From: Polytrichum commune
Taxonomy: Eukaryota > Streptophyta > Polytrichopsida > Polytrichales > Polytrichaceae
Direction of reading: 5' to 3'
Length of the DNA: 64,000 nucleotides
Assembly (NCBI GenBank): GCA_950295325.1
Contig: OX485807.1
Location: forward strand, 51,428,440-51,492,439
Within the stretch, counting starts at the first letter, position 1. The number at the start of each line of letters is the position of its first letter. Shown one piece after another: positions 33,205 to 44,825 of this stretch. Below the pieces are notes generated by a model. The model had not been told where the DNA came from and made no database searches. It saw only the letters and a list, made by a program, of their open reading frames with translations. The position numbers and the translations under genes are program-made.

Positions 33205-34143
33205 GTATTTATGCATCTTTTGCGCATGCTAGACTCCTCTTACATTGAAGTGACACATCGCAAGTATACATCATCCTGTCCTAGCAAAAATAGGATGTTG
33301 TCTGGAATAAGCTAAACTTGTGGCTTTTTGGTTTTCCTACCTCAAGGTTTGGTCTTTTCCCTCCTGGTTTCCTTGTGTCAAAACTGAGATTGTAGGACAC
33401 ATACTATTCAACAATTTTCTTGAGTCATTCCGTTGCCTCTAGAGATGTAGCAGAAACTCAAGGGAAGGATCTACTCTGTGGAACTGATATGCTCACGCAG
33501 TGGGGATGTCATGGAAGGAAGGTGGCTCCCTCCCATGCAGATAGATTAATGTGGATAGTCCTTGGTGAAAGTGCTCGCCAACGTTTGGCTCTTGCCGCAT
33601 GTGTGATTTGTTTTCTATTTCATTGTAGTAGTTTGAACGTTTCTTTTTGATAGCATTGTATTGAGAATATCACGTTTAGAAGCTTTGGATGAATATCTCC
33701 CGTGATTCCTAGTCTGTGGATTAACTGAACCGGTTACCATTATCCATAAAAGCTTTCAATAACTATCTCTCTTATTCTTATTATTGGTTTACTGGTTACC
33801 CTCATTTGTAAGTGTCGTTTGAGCTTCGATACTTACAAGGATAGCATGCTCTTATAAGCAACATATACTCTTGTCACTATTGAGAACGCAGCTTGAAATG
33901 TCGGAATGAACCAAGTTCAAAATGAGGTTCATTGCTTATTCCATGATGCATCTGGCAATCTGTGTTGTTGCATGCCTGGTTATGGTAGGAGATGGTGACC
34001 AAAGCATTGTGAGGATTCTACTGGAATTCCTTGGAATCAAAGACAAAATTCATCGATCTGCCTAGTATCTTCTTGAAACCATGAGGAGCATCCAATCCTG
34101 GGACATAGCTGACCGGTGTTTCACAACATTTGGTCTGTGACAG

Positions 34144-37100
34144 ATTGTTTCTCATAAGTTTGCCGAACTAAAACGTGAAACCCAACGGGGCCTCAAAGCT
34201 CCTCGTATTGGTTTGTTTGGCATGGGAGGTCTCGGGAAGACAACTTTGTGTAAGGTCATGTGTGACCATTACTTTGCGGAATTTGGAGGAAATATCATTC
34301 ACATCGACCTGAACTTGAATACCATTGTGGAATATCAAAGAAGGGTGATTGCAAAATTAACTGGAGCAACTCAACCAATAACTCATCCGGATCAGGTGAG
34401 AAATGACTTGAGGTTTTATTAACAAATCCACTCCTAGGGTGAGGAATTTATGATTTTGAGCGCCTTCTGATTTTTCTCCATAGATTCTGGTTTGTGAAGC
34501 AGGCATAGAATGCATTATTGTTATGAAGGAATGGCTTACCCATGAAATTATACCTAATAGTGGGATTTGGGGATTGGGATGAATGAGAATCTTGAGTGGC
34601 AAAAGATGATATTTGTTACTTGTAAGTAAGGTTATGTGAAGATGACCCCATATTCTTAGAGAGGTGAACTTGAAGGATGGTGTCTGATGAAGCACTACTA
34701 ACAATGACCACTTCAAATTTTCTTAGGGACATCTGTGGCTGAAAAATATCCTCTGCATGCACAAGGTTTTTCTTGCTCTGGACAATGTGACAGATGCTCT
34801 GGAAATTTTGGAGGAAGTGCGGTGGTATTTATCGGTCTCCTATGGTGAGGGAAGTATGATATTGGTAACCTCACGCAGTCTTGAAATTCTTCATTCTAAG
34901 CTCCGAATTGCAAAAAACCATTGCTTGGAGGTCCCAGATCTAAATGAAACAGAGGCAATTTCTTTATTCCTTCGAGCAGATCCATCAAACGAGAATATGG
35001 AATTTTCTTCTTATAGAGGTGATAAGCAACTCCGAGTTGTGGAGGGTGTTTGGAAGGCGTTTTTCCCAAGGACATCAAGATCAGACGAACAATATTACCC
35101 ATTGGCACTGAAGACACTTGCGTGTAGGTTGGGTAAACTCATCGATAAACCAGAGCAATGGCGCAAGACCCTAGCAAATTTGGATTTGAAATTTACCCCA
35201 CATAGGGTTGACCCTATTTTCTCAATCTTGGGATCCTCCTTTGAAGATTTACCAGAGGAAGAGAAACTCATCTTTATGGATGTAGCCCTTTTCAAGCCAT
35301 CTTGTGCGATTGTGAAGGAGGATATTTGCAAATGGTTAAGCCTTGTGCACCAGTTGCCATACGAAGACATTGAAGAGCATGTGAGTTTCACCAATGATGT
35401 TTGAAACAAAGAATTTGTGATTCAATTGATTTTGAGCATGTCATGAAATGGATGGACTTTGAATAGTGTATGTGTTTGTGGTTGCGCAGCTCAGGAGTTT
35501 AAGAACAAAGTCCCTCTTAGAAGAGGGTTCAGGTGATGAAGAGACAAAGGCGGTAAATATGGACGAAGGTGCAAGCACATCTATTGGAGGCCTACAAGAG
35601 ATGGAAATGTACTCGGGCTCTAAGGTTGTGGTGCATGACTTGTATGTTGAGTTTGCAAAGCTGGAGTGTAAGGGGGGTTCTCTCGACAAGATTGAGTGTT
35701 TTGCTCATGAAAACTGCGATGATGTCGCACGTCACATGCAAGGATTTCCATCAGGAGGTGGATTTTGGCCTTTGAAGAGGATTGCCCTTATTCGTGGGAG
35801 GTTGCAGAGTCTAAGTGAATGCAGGTTTGGTGAATATTACAAGAATGTGGTGGTGTTGAAGTTGGAATACCTTACAGCACTGATGGACTTGAACATGGAG
35901 GGTATGAATTGTTTGGCCAGCGTCGATATTTTCCATTGCGATGAGCTCCGTAACATACATGGATTGGGTACACTAAAGAGGTTGGCATGGTTACGAGTGA
36001 CAAGGTGTGAGAAGTTGGAAGTTCTTCCCAATCTGCAAAATTTACATGTGTTGGAGCATGTTGAGGTCCGAAATACAAGCCAAGAACTATGTCCAATCAT
36101 CTCCAACTGCCCACAGTTGCATGAGCTAAGATTGAGCAGTCACTACGCTGTCAAAGATCTCTCCAATATTCAAGCATTGGATGCCCTACGAAAGGTGACG
36201 ATTGAGTGGTGTCCTAAACTTTGTACACTGCCAGTGCTCCAAGATTTTTCGCAGCTGCATGAGTTGTATGTATTGGACTGTCCTGAACTTGGTGGAGTGA
36301 TGGAGATTGGGGGTCTGGTAGCTTTGAGAAAGCTACATTTAAGAGGGATCGACATAACAGAGTTGGGTGGTGTTGGCTTGATGAGAGACTTGTGCCATCT
36401 CATATGTGAGGATTGTCCCCTTCTACATAAGTTATCTAACAAGATTGGTGCATTGACAAAATTAACGTTGTTAAGGTTATCAGAGTGTCCTAGACTTGAT
36501 GGGGTGTTGGCAGTGAGAAGCCTACTAGCTCTTGAGAAGCTGCATTTGACGGACATTGCAATCACATAGTTAAATGGAGTTGGCAAGTTGAGATGCTTGT
36601 GCGAACTTGTTTGGTGTTCAGATCCCATCCGAATCCCCAAATTGAGTTGTCAGATGTCAGATGTGGGTGGATTGACGGAATTGACAAAATTGACAAAATT
36701 CTGCATAGGGATGATTTTAAGAGTTTCAGCATTGAAGATTTGAGAGCTTTGCAGCGCATCAGGACCTTTCTACAAGGTGAGGTGCATTGCAACATTGGTG
36801 TTGTGAATCATGTGATGGAAATTTTGATACAACAGGCTATGGTCAGTGCGGACGAAAGACGAGTACGGTCTTTTATTATGGTGCAAAGCGCATTGGATGT
36901 GGTTGAAGAAACTGAACTTGGCAATGACGTCATTGTTCATGCCAATAAGATTCCACATGTGACTGCAAGGGACCTGGAATTCCAAACAACGCTACGGTTC
37001 TTGTATGGAGTTAGTCTTTACCATGTGAGTGAGTGCATCCCAGGCACAAGAAGTCCCATGAGGATTGTTCCCTTTACAGAAGATATTTTCCAAGGCTCAA

Positions 37101-38098
37101 GTAAACCTGACCTGAGTACAATGCATTTCAGCAACATCACTGAATTGTACATGGATGACCTTGAGATTGGGCATTTGCAACTCATTGGGACGAAATAGTT
37201 GTCTAAATTATACATCCATAGATGCGAGAGATTGGTGAGGCCAGTTATACTTGAGGCCATGATGGCATTGGAAGAAGTCGAAATGGAAGAGACGTCGAAG
37301 TGGAGTTTGGATGATGATCGTATTGCTCTTAGGATTCGAGATTGCGCACAGCTTCGGAAAGTCACAGTTATGGAATGGAACAAGCCGAGGAGTATAGTTG
37401 TTTCTAAATTTGGGAGTAGTCATGACTTTCAGAACCTGCCTATTGAAGACATCTTCAACGTTCAAGGCTCGACAAGTCCTTGGGTGAGTATTGGGTGGTG
37501 TTACAATATCCTTGATGTTGATTCTTATGAAAGGAAAATTGGGTTGTTGATCTTTGAGTTGTATATTGTGGGCGTTGTTCCTGAACCTGAAAGGGGTGTG
37601 ATGGAAATTATGACACGATATATTGATTCCATTGGCATTACAAATGGTCCAAGCCAATTACGTTGTTGGACATGTGTAGTATTGCAAAGTACATCTAATT
37701 TGCCAAAAGAAAATTTTATGAATAATTTCGATGCTATTCTAGGGGGGTCTTCTATTCCCAATATTGCCATGAAATTTGCGAAGCAAGAATTTGAAACAAC
37801 ACTATGTTTCTTCTATGGAGTACTTTGTGAGCAAGTCCTGCAATTCCTCCCTGACAATTGGAGGCCCATCAAAGTTGTCTTCTTCACAGGGGACAAGTTT
37901 CAAATCCTAAACCAAGAGGATGTGAATTTGCAACTTGGAAGGATCACCACACTTTGCTTAAATGGCGTGGAGTTTGACAATAAACTCCAAAGATTAGAAT
38001 GTGTAACTAGATTGGATATCCGGAATGTAACATCAGAGCCCATCTACTTGGGCATGATGATGGCATTGGAATACGTAAAGTTGGTTGATGTAGTACAG
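34144..38098 (+). pseudogene. NB-ARC-LRR part of TNL copy B
   Basis: Exons match copy A one for one: 34144-34395 (252 nt, GMGGLGKTT), 34727-35380 (654 nt) and 35490 onward (LRR). Coding sequence is broken by TAG at 36567-36569, where copy A has GAG, and TAG at 37196-37198, where copy A has TGT; otherwise the frame continues to about 38098. The same unexplained frame change as in copy A occurs at about 36.68 kb. The C-terminal modules run to YVKLVDVVQ, where a DNA transposon interrupts. Intron 2 of copy B is longer than in copy A (939 against 648 bp) because of a different block at about 33635-33955. Confidence 0.88.
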
Positions 38099-38133
38099 TC
38101 TAACCTTGATAATGTCACCCTTGTTAATAGAAC

Positions 38134-38296
38134 ACCTTGATATTGTCACCTAAAAGTTTGAAACCGATTTTCATAGTGTAAAACTCCCTCATTATTATCC
38201 CTATCACCCTTGATATTGTCACCTAAAAGTTTGAAACCGATTTTCATAGTGTAAAACTCCCTCGTTATTATCCCTATCACCCTTGATAATGTCACT
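38134..38296. repeat. 73-bp subterminal tandem repeat
   Basis: Two full copies and a partial third, with CCTTGATATTGTCACCT at about 38135, again 73 bp on, and CCTTGATAATGTCACT another 73 bp on. Each copy repeats the terminal motif of the surrounding element. Confidence 0.85.
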
Positions 38297-38451
38297 ATTT
38301 TTTTTCAAAATCCGTAGTGTAAATGTGATATATCAAGTATGGATGGATTGTATGGGTGGGCATGGGTTCGATATTATTGTTCATGGGTGAGCATGGGCTA
38401 AAGCAAAGCATATTGGGGGTCATTGAATGAGCTCTCATTCAATGCTTTCGG

Positions 38452-41400
38452 CATAGTGGGATGCCGTGTGTGATTTCGAGTTTGGTACATGTTTCGGAGT
38501 CCAAATTAAATGCTCAATTCTACATACTCGCAGTTGTCTGTAAGTTGAGGCCAAAGGTGGAAGTTCACAAACGCACATATACACTTCCTGATGATTTTTT
38601 CCTGCTGATTGTTCGACTCACAGCAACTTGGTGGTGGTGGTGGGTTTCTTCCCCTTATAATTTGCATTCCACAAATTTGAATGTTTGGTTCTAAGTTCTG
38701 TCCTTGCTCTTGCTTGTAAATATGTTGATATCAGTAATTTTCCTAAAGTCTTGACCTTCACCTGTTCATTGAGCACCAACCTTGATCGATGAACAAGTAC
38801 TGGATGCGGGCATAGTGGGATGCCGTGTGTGATTTCGAGTTTGGTACATGTTTCGGAGTCCAAATTAAATGCTCAATTCTACATACTCGCAGTTGTCTGT
38901 AAGTTGAGGCCAAAGGTGGAAGTTCACAAACGCACATATACACTTCCTGATGATTTTTTCCTGCTGATTGTTCGACTCACAGCAACTTGGTGGTGGTGGT
39001 GGGTTTCTTCCCCTTATAATTTGCATTCCACAAATTTGAATGTTTGGTTCTAAGTTCTGTCCTTGCTCTTGCTTGTAAATATGTTGATATCAGTAATTTT
39101 CCTAAAGTCTTGACCTTCACCTGTTCATTGAGCACCAACCTTGATCGATGAACAAGTACTGCATGCGGGCATAGTGGGATGCCGTGTGTGATTTCGAGTT
39201 TGGTACATGTTTCGGAGTCCAAATTAAATGCTCAATTCTACATACTCGCAGTTGTCTGTAAGTTGAGGCCAAAGGTGGAAGTTCACAAACGCACATATAC
39301 ACTTCCTGATGATTTTTTCCTGCTGATTGTTCGACTCACAGCAACTTGGTGGTGGTGGTGGGTTTCTTCCCCTTATAATTTGCATTCCACAAATTTGAAT
39401 GTTTGGTTCTAAGTTCTGTCCTTGCTCTTGCTTGTAAATATGTTGATATCAGTAATTTTCCTAAAGTCTTGACCTTCACCTGTTCATTGAGCACCAACCT
39501 TGATCGATGAACAAGTACTGCATGCGGGCATAGTGGGATGCCGTGTGTGATTTCGAGTTTGGTACATGTTTCGGAGTCCAAATTAAATGCTCAATTCTAC
39601 ATACTCGCAGTTGTCTGTAAGTTGAGGCCAAAGGTGGAAGTTCACAAACGCACATATACACTTCCTGATGATTTTTTCCTGCTGATTGTTCGACTCACAG
39701 CAACTTGGTGGTGGTGGTGGGTTTCTTCCCCTTATAATTTGCATTCCACAAATTTGAATGTTTGGTTCTAAGTTCTGTCCTTGCTCTTGCTTGTAAATAT
39801 GTTGATATCAGTAATTTTCCTAAAGTCTTGACCTTCACCTGTTCATTGAGCACCAACCTTGATCGATGAACAAGTACTGCATGCGGGCATAGTGGGATGC
39901 CGTGTGTGATTTCGAGTTTGGTACATGTTTCGGAGTCCAAATTAAATGCTCAATTCTACATACTCGCAGTTGTCTGTAAGTTGAGGCCAAAGGTGGAAGT
40001 TCACAAACGCACATATACACTTCCTGATGATTTTTTCCTGCTGATTGTTCGACTCACAGCAACTTGGTGGTGGTGGTGGGTTTCTTCCCCTTATAATTTG
40101 CATTCCACAAATTTGAATGTTTGGTTCTAAGTTCTGTCCTTGCTCTTGCTTGTAAATATGTTGATATCAGTAATTTTCCTAAAGTCTTGACCTTCACCTG
40201 TTCATTGAGCACCAACCTTGATCGATGAACAAGTACTGCATGCGGGCATAGTGGGATGCCGTGTGTGATTTCGAGTTTGGTACATGTTTCGGAGTCCAAA
40301 TTAAATGCTCAATTCTACATACTCGCAGTTGTCTGTAAGTTGAGGCCAAAGGTGGAAGTTCACAAACGCACATATACACTTCCTGATGATTTTTTCCTGC
40401 TGATTGTTCGACTCACAGCAACTTGGTGGTGGTGGTGGGTTTCTTCCCCTTATAATTTGCATTCCACAAATTTGAATGTTTGGTTCTAAGTTCTGTCCTT
40501 GCTCTTGCTTGTAAATATGTTGATATCAGTAATTTTCCTAAAGTCTTGACCTTCACCTGTTCATTGAGCACCAACCTTGATCGATGAACAAGTACTGCAT
40601 GCGGGCATAGTGGGATGCCGTGTGTGATTTCGAGTTTGGTACATGTTTCGGAGTCCAAATTAAATGCTCAATTCTACATACTCGCAGTTGTCTGTAAGTT
40701 GAGGCCAAAGGTGGAAGTTCACAAACGCACATATACACTTCCTGATGATTTTTTCCTGCTGATTGTTCGACTCACAGCAACTTGGTGGTGGTGGTGGGTT
40801 TCTTCCCCTTATAATTTGCATTCCACAAATTTGAATGTTTGGTTCTAAGTTCTGTCCTTGCTCTTGCTTGTAAATATGTTGATATCAGTAATTTTCCTAA
40901 AGTCTTGACCTTCACCTGTTCATTGAGCACCAACCTTGATCGATGAACAAGTACTGCATGCGGGCATAGTGGGATGCCGTGTGTGATTTCGAGTTTGGTA
41001 CATGTTTCGGAGTCCAAATTAAATGCTCAATTCTACATACTCGCAGTTGTCTGTAAGTTGAGGCCAAAGGTGGAAGTTCACAAACGCACATATACACTTC
41101 CTGATGATTTTTTCCTGCTGATTGTTCGACTCACAGCAACTTGGTGGTGGTGGTGGGTTTCTTCCCCTTATAATTTGCATTCCACAAATTTGAATGTTTG
41201 GTTCTAAGTTCTGTCCTTGCTCTTGCTTGTAAATATGTTGATATCAGTAATTTTCCTAAAGTCTTGACCTTCACCTGTTCATTGAGCACCAACCTTGATC
41301 GATGAACAAGTACTGCATGCGGGCATAGTGGGATGCCGTGTGTGATTTCGAGTTTGGTACATGTTTCGGAGTCCAAATTAAATGCTCAATTCTACATACT

Positions 41401-42543
41401 CGCAGTTGTCTGTAAGTTGAGGCCAAAGGTGGAAGTTCACAAACGCACATATACACTTCCTGATGATTTTTTCCTGCTGATTGTTCGACTCACAGCAACT
41501 TGGTGGTGGTGGTGGGTTTCTTCCCCTTATAATTTGCATTCCACAAATTTGAATGTTTGGTTCTAAGTTCTGTCCTTGCTCTTGCTTGTAAATATGTTGA
41601 TATCAGTAATTTTCCTAAAGTCTTGACCTTCACCTGTTCATTGAGCACCAACCTTGATCGATGAACAAGTACTGCATGCGGGCATAGTGGGATGCCGTGT
41701 GTGATTTCGAGTTTGGTACATGTTTCGGAGTCCAAATTAAATGCTCAATTCTACATACTCGCAGTTGTCTGTAAGTTGAGGCCAAAGGTGGAAGTTCACA
41801 AACGCACGTATACACTTCCTGATGATTTTTTCCTGCTGATTGTTCGACTCACAGCAACTTGGTGGTGGTGGTGGGTTTCTTCCCCTTATAATTTGCATTC
41901 CACAAATTTGAATGTTTGGTTCTAAGTTCTGTCCTTGCTCTTGCTTGTAAATATGTTGATATCAGTAATTTTCCTAAAGTCTTGACCTTCACCTGTTCAT
42001 TGAGCACCAACCTTGATCGATGAACAAGTACTGCATGCGGGCATAGTGGGATGCCGTGTGTGATTTCGAGTTTGGTACATGTTTCGGAGTCCAAATTAAA
42101 TGCTCAATTCTACATACTCGCAGTTGTCTGTAAGTTGAGGCCAAAGGTGGAAGTTCACAAACGCACATATACACTTCCTGATGATTTTTTCCTGATGATT
42201 GTTCGACTCACAGCAACTTGGTGGTGGTGGTGGGTTTCTTCCCCTTATAATTTGCATTCCACAAATTTGAATGTTTGGTTCTAAGTTCTGTCCTTGCTCT
42301 TGCTTGTAAATATGTTGATATCAGTAATTTTCCTAAAGTCTTGACCTTCACCTGTTCATTGAGCACCAACCTTGATCGATGAACAAGTACTGCATGCGGG
42401 CATAGTGGGATGCCGTGTGTGATTTCGAGTTTGGTACATGTTTCGGAGTCCAAATTAAATGCTCAATTCTACATACTCGCAGTTGTCTGTAAGTTGAGGC
42501 CAAAGGTGGAAGTTCACAAACACACAAATACACTTCCTGCTGA
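38452..42543. repeat. 359-bp satellite array, 11 full copies plus a partial one
   Basis: Units start at CATAGTGGGATGCCGTGTG at 38452 and every 359 bp thereafter to 42401; the last is truncated. Copies are almost identical: a C/G difference before ATGCGGGC (GGATGCGGG only once, at the end of the first unit), one base near 41808, one near 42194, and a few in the last unit. Each holds a GGT microsatellite and a TTGATCGATGAA motif. Short open frames on both strands (77 and 81 codons) recur in every unit and are not considered genes. Near-identity implies recent expansion or continuing homogenisation. Confidence 0.97.
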
Positions 42544-42576
42544 TTTGAGGGTTTGGGGTTTAGGGTTCTTGATTCC

Positions 42577-42852
42577 ATGGAAGTGGACCCATTGATTGTT
42601 GATAGCAGTGATGATGAGTCTAAAGTAGTGAAGCTAAACGATGCACAAAAATATGCTAAAGATGTTTTGAATTTTAAGGGTAGCCAAGGTTCTCAGATTT
42701 TCAGCACTCATGAGTTATTAGAAATGGAGAAAATCCATGACAAACTCATTAGAATTGGTGTTGCACATTTAACATCAACAAAACAATGTGACATTAGAAG
42801 CTTCTTTGTCTCTAGTGAGAGGTCTTTACCTGATCTCAATGACACATTATGA
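42577..42852 (+). CDS. Small acidic protein of unknown function carried by the transposon
   Basis: A 91-codon ORF begins with ATG in a good plant context (CCATGGAAG) and reads MEVDPLIVDSSDDESKVV, then a helical middle (HELLEMEKIHDKLIRIG) and an end SSERSLPDLNDTL. The acidic SSDDES block near residues 10-15 could be a casein kinase II or SUMO-interacting type segment, and DLN near the end is reminiscent of an EAR-like motif, but neither is established. It lies within the terminal repeats of the element, directly after the truncated last satellite unit. The leader contains GGGTTTAGGGTTC-like telo-box sequence, common upstream of plant genes. No family is recognised. It could be a captured gene fragment or a transposon accessory protein. 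Confidence 0.5.
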   Translation: MEVDPLIVDSSDDESKVVKLNDAQKYAKDVLNFKGSQGSQIFSTHELLEMEKIHDKLIRIGVAHLTSTKQCDIRSFFVSSERSLPDLNDTL

Positions 42853-43132
42853 TGTGCTCTTGTTGTTATTCACAATTTTGAATTCGATTTTACATTCAAA
42901 AACATTGAAGTAACGTATTTGTTATTTTGAAACAAAATTGTAATTATATTTTGATTTTCTACATATTTTTTGATAATATCACATTATGCACAAAATGTGA
43001 CATTATCAAGTATGTCACACCTTGTTTATATCACACTTTTTGGTGAAACGGAGGGTGTGACATTATCAAGGTTAGGGTGTATTCAATAGGGGTGGCGCAG
43101 CACTAGTGATTGAACATTGCCCATGACTTCGA

Positions 43133-43339
43133 GAGGTGGTACTTGAAAAATGCGTCAGTGTGGACGTCGTGTGCAATACGGATAGTAACAGCCTGCAGAA
43201 GCTATTTTTTAAAGATTGTCCAGATCTTCTTGACTTTTGTGATGACCCATGGAAAATTTACCCGCAGGTTGAAGTGCAAGTCATAAATTGTCCACTGTGG
43301 GATCGTTCTACTAAGCGAGGACGGAGATCACTACCTTAA
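43133..43339 (+). pseudogene. 3' terminal coding piece of TNL copy B beyond the transposon
   Basis: Immediately right of the transposon the plus strand reads SLQKLFFKDCPDLLDFCDD, then QVEVQVINCPLWDRS and a basic tail RGRRSLP ending at TAA 43337-43339. The LxKLxxxDCPxL pattern is that of NLR leucine-rich repeats, and the position directly after the interrupted gene makes it the original C-terminus. Copy A has no equivalent because its end is fused to the second TIR. An upstream in-frame TGA at 43124-43126 indicates decay at the insertion side. Confidence 0.7.
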
Positions 43340-43364
43340 TTACAAATGGGAGGCGTTTTGATAC

Positions 43365-43707
43365 CCCTAACATTACCCAACCCAAAGGTCTTAACTCCGG
43401 CGCGGAGTTCGATGCGGCTCCGGGGAGGTTCGGATGCCAGCTCCGGTGGGTCCATTTTTCTGGCCCTCCCCGTTTTGGCCCCTTGATGACTTTTTTTGGT
43501 TTTTTTTTTGCTAAATTTGGGTTCTATGGCCCCAAATTACTCTAGGAGGCCCCTTATGAGATCAAGTAAGGCCCCACCCAATCAAAAAAATAGGGGGCAA
43601 TTTTTGCCCCAACCCACGCGAACCACCGGAGCTGGCATCCGAACCTCCCCGGAGCCGCATCGAACTCCGCCCCGGAGTTAAGACCTTTGGGTTGGGTAAT
43701 GTTATCC
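43365..43707. mobile_element. MULE-like MITE with long terminal inverted repeats and 9-bp target duplication
   Basis: Arms at about 43368-43450 and 43622-43704 are near-perfect reverse complements (left arm begins TAACATTACCCAACCCAAAG; right arm ends with its complement), with about 170 bp between. The flanks carry a perfect 9-bp direct repeat, TTTTGATAC, at 43356-43364 and 43708-43716. Long inverted repeats with a 9-bp duplication are typical of Mutator-like elements. It has no coding capacity. It inserted just downstream of the TNL stop codon. Confidence 0.88.
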
Positions 43708-43719
43708 TTTTGATACTGC

Positions 43720-44224
43720 TCCTGCGCATTATGGAAATGTATTTATTTTCAAGGCTGGATATAGTAACACGAAAGCATATCCAGCCACTCAAACTTCAAG
43801 CTATATTGTCATTGAAACGTGTGGAGCTGGCAGAGTGTAGTCTGCAAGGTATTGGCCTGCACACCAGAGAGATCGCAAATTGCTTGCTGTCAAAATTTTG
43901 TTGTGTGTATTTCGTAGTGGAGACAGATATGATGTCTTGAAGAAGTTGTTTGTTGAGGATTCTGTAAAAATGCATCAAATGATTGAATGTTATTATAACC
44001 TTCCATATCTCCCCAGTCTTGAGGAAATACTATGTCAAACCCTGTCCAAAAGTGAAGACAAATTTTGCTCACTCCCTTCAAGAACCAACGGATCTACATT
44101 GGATAAAATTGCCTGGCCCTGACCTCCTGTCTCATCCAGATGATGCTATGTCAAGATTGACAGAGGTTACCTTTTGCAATTGTTCTACAACGTCTTATGC
44201 TTCCAACATTGACCGAGTTTCATG
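43720..44224 (+). pseudogene. Degraded TNL C-terminal / LRR remnant
   Basis: Short frames read LKLQAILSLKRVELAECS and, in another frame, VLKKLFVEDSVKMHQMIECY with NLPYLPSLEEIL. The first resembles SKRALKYMKLAD of copy A and the second LQKLFFKDCPDL of copy B, in the same relative order. I infer a third, older TNL tail. Frames shift repeatedly, so only homology, not a gene, is claimed. Confidence 0.45.
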
Positions 44225-44574
44225 ATTAGAGGAGGTCCATATCCTGCAAGGTACCGCACAATTATGAGGAAGATGGAAGGGTTGGAAGGACTAGATTCCT
44301 CCATCTCTTAAAATTTAAGAAAAGAAAGGTCAATGAATGACAACATTCACACCGTTACGAGGCGGTAAAGGCTAGCCCATGTCTCCATCCAGTGCACCCC
44401 AGCAAGGATCTGACAAGGTATAGAGTTCATTAATCACCCTTGCAAGATTCTAGGCAACCTTGTAAGGTTTCTAATAGGGTGCAACTTGGCAAATCAATAT
44501 GGAACTCCTTGTGTTAGAGTGCATTTCAAAATCCTCACAAGAGTCAATTTGGTTGTGATATTTACAGTTGGGGC

Positions 44575-44825
44575 TCTAAGCATAGTTCTATGCAGTCTTT
44601 TCCTTCAGGAAGGTCAATCCAACAGATGAAATCAAGCTGGACATTGTTTCTCAACTTGTTGTCAATTATGACGACCTAGGTCGTGTTTCTCTTTTGTTGT
44701 AAAGAATCCCATGAGTTTTGCGGACAAGGAGCTAACATGCCCTTGACATGATGTAGCGACTATTGGACCGAACTGGTTTCGGAAGCTCTTATTGTGCATG
44801 GATGTTGAAGATGTCAAATTGGCTC
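44575..44825. repeat. Diverged segmental duplication, copy 1
   Basis: Shares ordered blocks with 46020-46275: CATAGT, a GTTGT(C/G)(A/G)ATTATGACGA core, TTTGTTGTA, CCCATGA, TGGACCGAA and TGGATGTTGAAGATGTCAA. Identity is moderate. A 178-codon plus-strand frame at 44792-45328 begins inside this copy but shows no domain and is not called. Confidence 0.6.

Larger units (their letters stand above)
38099..43072. mobile_element. DNA transposon-like element with satellite cargo, inserted in TNL copy B
   Basis: The left end reads CTAACCTTGATAATGTCAC and the right end is its reverse complement (GTGACATTATCAAGGTTAG), giving terminal inverted repeats of about 20 bp. Related TTGATA(A/T)TGTCAC motifs recur in both subterminal regions, as in hAT-, MULE- or fold-back-type elements. 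No transposase is present, so it is non-autonomous. TNL coding sequence stops at the left end and TNL C-terminal sequence resumes just after the right end, showing insertion into the gene. A clean target-site duplication was not resolved, so the exact end bases and superfamily remain open. It contains 73-bp repeats, an 11.4-copy 359-bp satellite and a 91-codon ORF. Confidence 0.75.

Noticed and set aside
38452-42543. Regular array that could be taken for a CRISPR or an array of small genes
   Set aside because: Whole 359-bp units are identical with no unique spacers, and the 77- and 81-codon frames on both strands recur only because the unit recurs. It is a satellite.
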